From an uncultured Bdellovibrio sp. (GTDB lineage: Bacteria; Bdellovibrionota; Bdellovibrionia; Bdellovibrionales; Bdellovibrionaceae), in NCBI GenBank assembly GCA_946480995.1, contig CAMLMF010000072.1, positions 1 through 9,260 on the forward strand: 9,260 nt of DNA. Direction: 5' to 3'. Made by a program: the position numbers and the translations under genes. This document shows, one piece after another, positions 5,524-9,260 of the stretch. Below the pieces are notes generated by a model. That model was not told the DNA's origin and made no database searches. It saw nothing but the letters and a program-made list of their open reading frames with translations. How positions within the stretch are numbered: position 1 is the first letter of the stretch; the number at the start of each line of letters is the position of its first letter.

Positions 5524-6446
5524 CACACGGAACTGTGTAGCATATTCTCGTGAAGCAGTTCGGCACTGGCGATACTCCCAGCCATGACTCCTGAAGCTGC
5601 TGCGAGCAGCACGGAGTGGGCCATGCTCATGTTGTCACCACATGCAAAGACACCAGGGGCTGTGGTTTGGTAGCGTTCATTGACTTTGTAAAAGCCAAAT
5701 TCATTTTTTTCGCATCCTAAAGTTTCTCCAAAATCGGATTTCAGTTTAAAAGGCAGCGTAGGGCTAAGGAACAGGAATTGCCGTTCGATTGTTTTTCCAT
5801 TGGTAAGGACGACACCCTTTAAGTCTTCGTTTTCGTAATCTAGTTTTTGGATCGGTTCTTCGATAAGGGTGATGTTGTTTTTCTGAAGAAGCGCAAGGTT
5901 TTCAGCGCTGAATGTGGCTTTGCCGTTTGTGAAAACAATAAGATCCGATGCTAAACTGTAAATCATCGGCAAGGCATGGAACATAAGATTCCCATTGCCG
6001 ACAAAGCCTAGGCGTGATCCGCGATGTTCAAAACCGTGACAGAAGGGGCAGTGAAATATCGATTTGCCCCAGAGCTCTTTAAATCCTGGAATTGACGGAA
6101 GGGCGTCGACGACACCGTAAGCAAGAATGACTTTCTTTGTATTGACGACTTCGCCTGTTGAAAGATGCGCGACGAAACCGGAAGCGTCTTTTTGTACGGA
6201 GATCACAGAAGCTGTTACTGATTCGACAGAGGTGTATTTTTCTAAGTTCTTACGGGTTTCTTTGCGCCACTCTGCCGGGTGAATGCCGTCGCGTGAGGGG
6301 AAATTATTGACGTGACTAGAAGGGGCGTTTCTTGGACGATTGTCGTCACACAGAAGAGCACTGCGGCTCATCCGTCCTAAGGTCATAGCTGCTGAAAGGC
6401 CTGCAGGGCCGCCGCCGATAATTAATACTTCATATTTATTTTTCAC
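5523..6446 (-). CDS. Thioredoxin-reductase-like FAD-dependent oxidoreductase
   Basis: 307 aa from the GTG at 6444-6446. This start is chosen over an in-frame ATG 18 codons upstream because GGAGGA lies 4 nt before the GTG and the dinucleotide-binding fold begins at once. The FAD site is IIGGGPAG (about residues 9-16), with a closing FACGDN motif at about 267-272. A redox pair CPFC at 133-136, followed by HGFE, stands where thioredoxin reductase has CATC; the CPxCHGxE form marks the TrxR-like or GliT-like branch. The NAD(P) segment GFVGNGNLMFHA at 147-158 differs from the usual GGGxSA, and the HRR motif is absent, so the electron donor is uncertain. Divergent from the LysR gene and probably its target. 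Cytosolic dithiol/disulfide exchange is the best guess. Confidence 0.9.
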   Translation of the reverse strand: MKNKYEVLIIGGGPAGLSAAMTLGRMSRSALLCDDNRPRNAPSSHVNNFPSRDGIHPAEWRKETRKNLEKYTSVESVTASVISVQKDASGFVAHLSTGEVVNTKKVILAYGVVDALPSIPGFKELWGKSIFHCPFCHGFEHRGSRLGFVGNGNLMFHALPMIYSLASDLIVFTNGKATFSAENLALLQKNNITLIEEPIQKLDYENEDLKGVVLTNGKTIERQFLFLSPTLPFKLKSDFGETLGCEKNEFGFYKVNERYQTTAPGVFACGDNMSMAHSVLLAAASGVMAGSIASAELLHENMLHSSV

Positions 6447-6504
6447 GTTGTCCTCCAGTTTTAAGCATATAACAGCTAAGGGCCTATGTTTATTCCCCAT
6501 TTTC

Positions 6505-6533
6505 TTGTATTATTGATACTTTTTGGGTATCAC
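6505..6533 (+). promoter_or_regulatory. Candidate promoter of the LysR gene
   Basis: TTGTAT at 6505-6510 and TATCAC at 6528-6533 are separated by 17 nt, a sigma-70-like layout with moderate matches. Transcription would begin close to 6540, the A of the LysR start codon, which has no ribosome site. The palindrome at 6514-6532 lies within it, so binding would block the promoter, as expected for negative autoregulation by a LysR protein. Confidence 0.35.
6514..6532. promoter_or_regulatory. LysR-type operator (T-N11-A palindrome)
   Basis: TGATAC (6514-6519) and GTATCA (6527-6532) form a perfect 6-bp inverted repeat around TTTTTGG. T6517 and A6529 satisfy the T-N11-A rule of LysR binding sites. 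It lies in the 93-nt gap between the divergent flavoprotein and LysR genes, 7 nt before the LysR ATG, the classic position of a LysR autoregulatory and activation site. Confidence 0.75.
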
Positions 6534-6539
6534 TGACCT

Positions 6540-7457
6540 ATGGACTTAAATAAGCTCAAAGCCTTTATCGTGGTCGCTGAAAACCTAAACTTTAGACGAA
6601 GTGCGGAAATCCTGGGAATGTCACAGCCGCCGCTGACTCGTTTGATTGCAGGATTAGAAAAAGATTTAGAGAGCGTTTTGTTTGAGCGCACCACGCGCAG
6701 TGTGCGTCTGACGGCTGCGGGCGTTGTGTTGTTACGGGAAGCTCGCGAAATCATGGGGGCTTTAGAGCGAATCGAAAAAGACTTGCGCGCTGTCGGCAAG
6801 ATTAAAAAAGGTGTTTTAAATATCGGATTTTCGCCAACTGTGTTTTTTGCCAGATTTTCTGCGATCATGAATGAATTTAACGAACGTTTTCCCCATGTTA
6901 AGACCGAGCTTCATCAGGATTCAAAAACTGAAATCTTAAAGGGTCTGCAAAGTGGCCGCTTAGATGTGGGTTTTTTAGATGCGATTACGACACATCCCGG
7001 ATTGCACAGTGGTGTGGTGCAAGACGAAGTCATGGGGGTTCTTCTTAGTAAAGACCACAAGTTAGGACGTAAAAAAGAAATTTCGTTTGCTGATTTAAAA
7101 GATGAAACGATTATTTTGCATCCGCGTGACGAAGCCCCTGAGTTTCATGATCGCATGTTAAAGTTAATCCGGGCGGTTGAGCCAAGACCCAAGATTTATA
7201 TCAAAGGCCATAATGAAGTGTGTCCGATTTTGGTGGCGACCAAAAAAGGAGTTTCTTTAACCATCGCAGGTGCAAGCGCTTTTGCGTCTAAAGAAACCAT
7301 CTTTGTTCCCGTGAAAGATCTTTTTCTGCCAGTGTCGGTATTTTGGAAGGATGAAAACGTAAGTCCTTCACTGAATGTGCTTTTAAGCTTTGTGCTTGAA
7401 AAGCGTTCGCTGAAACAACCCGAGGCAGATTGTCTTATGGATGCTGCGGGGAAATAA
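6540..7457 (+). CDS. LysR-family transcriptional regulator
   Basis: 305 aa, the usual length. The winged helix-turn-helix covers about residues 3-60: NFRRSAEILGMSQPPLTRLIAGLEKDL at 17-43 contains the recognition helix, and LFERTTRSVRLTAAG at 47-61 forms the wing. A linker helix (64-89) leads to the periplasmic-binding-protein-like effector domain from about 91, with GVLNIGFSPTV as its first strand and GRLDVGFLD in the middle. It is presumably a tetrameric cytoplasmic regulator whose inducer is unknown. The divergent TrxR-like gene and the intervening T-N11-A palindrome point to the usual LysR pair, so it probably controls that flavoprotein and itself. No ribosome site precedes the ATG, suggesting a leaderless mRNA. 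The last 75 nt overlap a small antisense ORF. Confidence 0.95.
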   Translation: MDLNKLKAFIVVAENLNFRRSAEILGMSQPPLTRLIAGLEKDLESVLFERTTRSVRLTAAGVVLLREAREIMGALERIEKDLRAVGKIKKGVLNIGFSPTVFFARFSAIMNEFNERFPHVKTELHQDSKTEILKGLQSGRLDVGFLDAITTHPGLHSGVVQDEVMGVLLSKDHKLGRKKEISFADLKDETIILHPRDEAPEFHDRMLKLIRAVEPRPKIYIKGHNEVCPILVATKKGVSLTIAGASAFASKETIFVPVKDLFLPVSVFWKDENVSPSLNVLLSFVLEKRSLKQPEADCLMDAAGK

Positions 7458-7574
7458 CTCTTCCAAATCTGCAAGCACAGCACGCTGAAACTCCGCAGAC
7501 TTAGTAATCTCTTCGGGAAGATAGCTTTTTAAATAACTCAAATGCTGGGATTTGAAATTTTCATTCACCTTCAT
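7383..7574 (-). CDS. Small hypothetical protein (63 aa), coupled to upstream gene
   Basis: 63 aa, beginning MKVNENFKSQHLSYLKSY. The ATG follows the TAG of the 214-aa gene without any gap (TAGATG), so translation is probably coupled. AAGGTG inside the first codons could instead support a start at the fourth codon region. The non-overlapping half has normal codon use and would fold as helices rich in Glu and Leu (EEITKSAEFQRAVLADLEELF). The last 75 nt are antisense to the LysR 3' end, so that part is constrained by both genes. No family is recognised. It could also be a chance frame downstream of the 214-aa gene; conservation would decide. Confidence 0.5.
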   Translation of the reverse strand: MKVNENFKSQHLSYLKSYLPEEITKSAEFQRAVLADLEELFPRSIHKTICLGLFQRTLFKHKA

Positions 7575-8219
7575 CTAAAGCTTCCCATTTTGAATAAATA
7601 AAAAATAATCGTGGTCTTGATACTTGCGCATAAAAAAGTACTCGGTCCCTGGATCTTTAAATTTCTTGCGAACCTGATGGATTGATAGAGGAATAATGCA
7701 ATGCAAACTTAAACGTTTTTCAGCAACACACTCTTCGGTGGTTTCTGGAACATTTGAAAATGGAATCAGGGTCAGGTTGAAGTGCCGCACGCCTTCTAAT
7801 TTATTTAAGATTTGTGGCAGAGGGTTCTTTTCAGAAAGTTCATTGGCTTGGGTTTCTGAAGTTAGAATCCAGCAGGGGATCGCACATTGCGCGATTTTTT
7901 CTAAATTCAACTGGCCGTCATCTGTTAGCATCATCACAGGTTTTTTAAATTGAGCTTCGTACCCAGCTTTCAGGTCATTGATAATTTGCGAAGCCATGCT
8001 TAGGTCCGAAGGGCTTCCAATAACTACGTAACTGGCATTTTGAAAATCAGGGAAAAGGCGCGTGATAACAGCGATTGAAATATTCTTACGGGCTTCGCCT
8101 TGGGGGGAGGGACTTATGATCGGGGCGGAGCGAATGCTGACCCCATCGCGCGTGACCTTCACCATAACAAAGGTGGCGATCGCACAGAATATAGCAAATA
8201 TAGCGAAGAATATTTTCAT
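7575..8219 (-). CDS. Hypothetical protein with N-terminal membrane anchor
   Basis: 214 aa. One hydrophobic segment at about residues 3-21 with Lys2 before and KVTRDG after suggests a signal anchor, with the remainder in the periplasm. No lipobox or clear peptidase site is seen. The body alternates strands and helices: ASYVVIGSPSDLSMASQIINDLKAGYE at 62-88 in outline, and VMMLTDDGQ at 95-103. Four cysteines outside the anchor (112, 116, 164, 174) could form two disulfides. I do not recognise the family. GGGAGC lies 6 nt before the ATG, and a good sigma-70 promoter candidate is at 8240-8268. It stands alone after the barrel gene, with a small ORF attached to its stop. Confidence 0.82.
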   Translation of the reverse strand: MKIFFAIFAIFCAIATFVMVKVTRDGVSIRSAPIISPSPQGEARKNISIAVITRLFPDFQNASYVVIGSPSDLSMASQIINDLKAGYEAQFKKPVMMLTDDGQLNLEKIAQCAIPCWILTSETQANELSEKNPLPQILNKLEGVRHFNLTLIPFSNVPETTEECVAEKRLSLHCIIPLSIHQVRKKFKDPGTEYFFMRKYQDHDYFLFIQNGKL

Positions 8220-8239
8220 AGGCGCTCCCTTTGCTTCGT

Positions 8240-8268
8240 ACAGTATTGCAGAATTTTGGTGTTTTCAA
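8240..8268 (-). promoter_or_regulatory. Candidate sigma-70 promoter for the membrane-anchored hypothetical gene
   Basis: Read on the minus strand, TTGAAA (8268-8263, 5 of 6 matches to consensus) is followed after 17 nt by TACTGT (8245-8240, 4 of 6). Transcription would begin near 8233, leaving a short leader with the GGGAGC ribosome site before the ATG at 8219. Confidence 0.55.
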
Positions 8269-8338
8269 ATTGAAGCGGTCCATATCAAAGCGCGTCGCTG
8301 AAGTCTCTAAGACGACTATCTAGGCGATTTCATTATCC

Positions 8339-8367
8339 GGTGAGCCGAACAGCCTTGCAGGCTCACC
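8339..8367. repeat. Inverted repeat, possible hairpin without T run
   Basis: GGTGAGCC (8339-8346) pairs with GGCTCACC (8360-8367) around a 13-nt loop. An overlapping alternative, AGCCT (8351-8355) with AGGCT (8359-8363), would compete with it. Neither strand has a following T run, so it is not a standard terminator. It lies between the barrel gene and the next minus-strand gene. Confidence 0.5.
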
Positions 8368-8385
8368 AAGGTATAGTCTTTATTA

Positions 8386-8410
8386 GCAAACGATTGTAAA
8401 ATGCGTTTGC
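8386..8410. repeat. Inverted repeat downstream of the barrel gene
   Basis: GCAAACG (8386-8392) and CGTTTGC (8404-8410) form a perfect 7-bp inverted repeat around an 11-nt loop, 16 nt after the barrel gene stop. It may stabilise the mRNA end or assist Rho-dependent termination; no T run follows on either strand. Confidence 0.45.
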
Positions 8411-8425
8411 ACATTTAAATTCTAA

Positions 8426-9211
8426 CTAGAAACCAACCGCTAACTTTAAGCCATATTTGCTTGTGCCGAATGCTTGAGAGTATTCAGCACCAATTTTGAT
8501 TAACAATAGATTTAAATCAACACCGGCTAAAATCTGTGTACCTGTCAGATTTTTTGATTCTGACTGGGACGATGTATAGCTTGGATCAAAGATCGCAGAA
8601 CCTGAAGCTTCCAAAGTGTTTGAGGCGTTAACAACACCGACACCCACATAAGGATCAATCAGCGGAGTCATTGGTGATAAAAGAAGCTGCACACCAGAAA
8701 CAGTGGTTTTATTTTCAACAGAAGAATTCACCGAGCTGACTGTTTGGTCGAACTTAAAATTAGCTGTGGAGTAAAATCCACGCAGCGCTAGATTCAGAGG
8801 CAGAACAGGAATCACATCGTTGATATTGTATTTTACTGCCAAAGACGTGACGCTAAAACTTGCGCCGGATGCTTTGGTTTCAGGAAGCAAAACGCCTTCA
8901 AAGGCAATACCAAATGGGATGCCGACAGCGACTAAAAGACCCGCGTTATAAATATTTGAAAGTTCAGCACCAGCATTACGTTTGACGATATCATTTGTTT
9001 TTGGAGTTGCTGTTGATGCCGCCACCAAACCAACCTGAACCCCTAAGAGCGAGCCCATTTTTGCTGCACCCAACATCGAGTTGTGCGTAAAGTTAGCCGC
9101 CATTTCCTTAGAAATATCCTCGAAGTCTTGAGAGCTGATGTTGGTAAATGTTGGAGCGGCTTGCGTCAGTGGCGCAATCAAAAATGCGATTATAAAAATC
9201 AAACGTTTCAC
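8426..9211 (-). CDS. Exported outer-membrane beta-barrel protein candidate
   Basis: 261 aa from a GTG at 9209-9211, supported by AAGGAG (9218-9223) 6 nt upstream; no better start is seen. Residues 1-18 are a Sec signal peptide with probable cleavage after TQA. The mature part contains many alternating strands (LALRGFYSTANFKF; GVQLLLSP; IDPYVGVGVVNAS; TGTQILAGVDLNLLLIKIGAEYSQ) and ends in LKLAVGF. A C-terminal Phe and amphipathic last strand are the usual signal for barrel insertion by the BAM complex. The N-terminal 20-60 region is helical and lies before the barrel. It resembles the loosely defined DUF6588-like barrels, which I offer only tentatively. No neighbour tells its substrate. The upstream promoter lies outside the window. 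Confidence 0.82.
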   Translation of the reverse strand: MKRLIFIIAFLIAPLTQAAPTFTNISSQDFEDISKEMAANFTHNSMLGAAKMGSLLGVQVGLVAASTATPKTNDIVKRNAGAELSNIYNAGLLVAVGIPFGIAFEGVLLPETKASGASFSVTSLAVKYNINDVIPVLPLNLALRGFYSTANFKFDQTVSSVNSSVENKTTVSGVQLLLSPMTPLIDPYVGVGVVNASNTLEASGSAIFDPSYTSSQSESKNLTGTQILAGVDLNLLLIKIGAEYSQAFGTSKYGLKLAVGF

Positions 9212-9260
9212 TCAATACTCCTTGTGAAATGGGTGCGATTCTTAAATTTTCCTCCTCCTT

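Noticed and set aside
5231..5587. 118-codon plus-strand frame over the DoxX-like gene and terminator
   Set aside because: Runs through the terminator hairpin and into the convergent gene; Cys-rich out-of-frame product with no ribosome site.
6447..6500. 18-codon upstream extension of the flavoprotein to an ATG at 6498-6500
   Set aside because: The extension lies before a well-placed GGAGGA and GTG start, has no resemblance to the family, and would place the FAD motif unusually late.
7509..7522. TCTTC-GG-GAAGA inverted repeat after the LysR gene as a terminator
   Set aside because: The loop is only 2 nt and no T run follows; it lies within the 63-aa ORF on the other strand.
8062..8301. 79-codon plus-strand frame antisense to the start of the 214-aa gene
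   Set aside because: Covers the coding start and promoter of the minus-strand gene and has no ribosome site or recognisable product.

Overview
The window reads as a compact chromosomal stretch of a Gram-negative bacterium. It has a lipoprotein with a lipobox, a Sec-exported outer-membrane barrel candidate ending in Phe, good AGGAGG-type ribosome sites and very short intergenic gaps. The moderate base composition and the mix of small regulators, HIT, HAD and YqeY-like proteins fit a delta-proteobacterial or Bdellovibrio-like organism. That placement is inference; no rRNA or marker gene is present. There are no tRNAs, rRNAs, insertion sequences, CRISPR arrays or phage genes.

Layout. (1) 1-1962: a partial minus-strand HD-superfamily phosphohydrolase is divergent from a TetR regulator. 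The TetR gene converges on a minus-strand alpha/beta-hydrolase lipoprotein. (2) 1963-3596, read right to left: a HAD hydrolase, a previously unlisted 27-aa ORF, a GatB/YqeY-like protein and a HIT protein, possibly continuing into the lipoprotein. The 27-aa ORF stops 3 nt before the YqeY-like start, which has no ribosome site of its own. (3) 3703-5523: a DGPF/YCII protein on minus is divergent from an ECF sigma factor with a SnoaL-like C-terminal domain and a DoxX-like membrane protein, closed by a strong intrinsic terminator. (4) 5523-7457: a thioredoxin-reductase-like flavoprotein with a CPFC motif is divergent from a LysR regulator, with a T-N11-A palindrome between them. (5) 7383-9211, minus strand: a barrel protein, then a membrane-anchored unknown with a small, tightly coupled 63-aa ORF whose end lies antisense to the LysR 3' end.

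The most interesting signal is between the DGPF gene and the sigma factor. Two copies of an ECF41-like promoter pattern (GTCAC, then CTCAnnCGTCAT, with a 16-nt spacer between the core boxes) face each other around one dyad centre at 4157.5. This suggests the sigma factor drives its own operon and the divergent DGPF gene from overlapping, face-to-face promoters. A second theme is that the TetR and LysR genes both lack a ribosome site and have -10-like hexamers 6-8 nt before the ATG, so their mRNAs may be leaderless.
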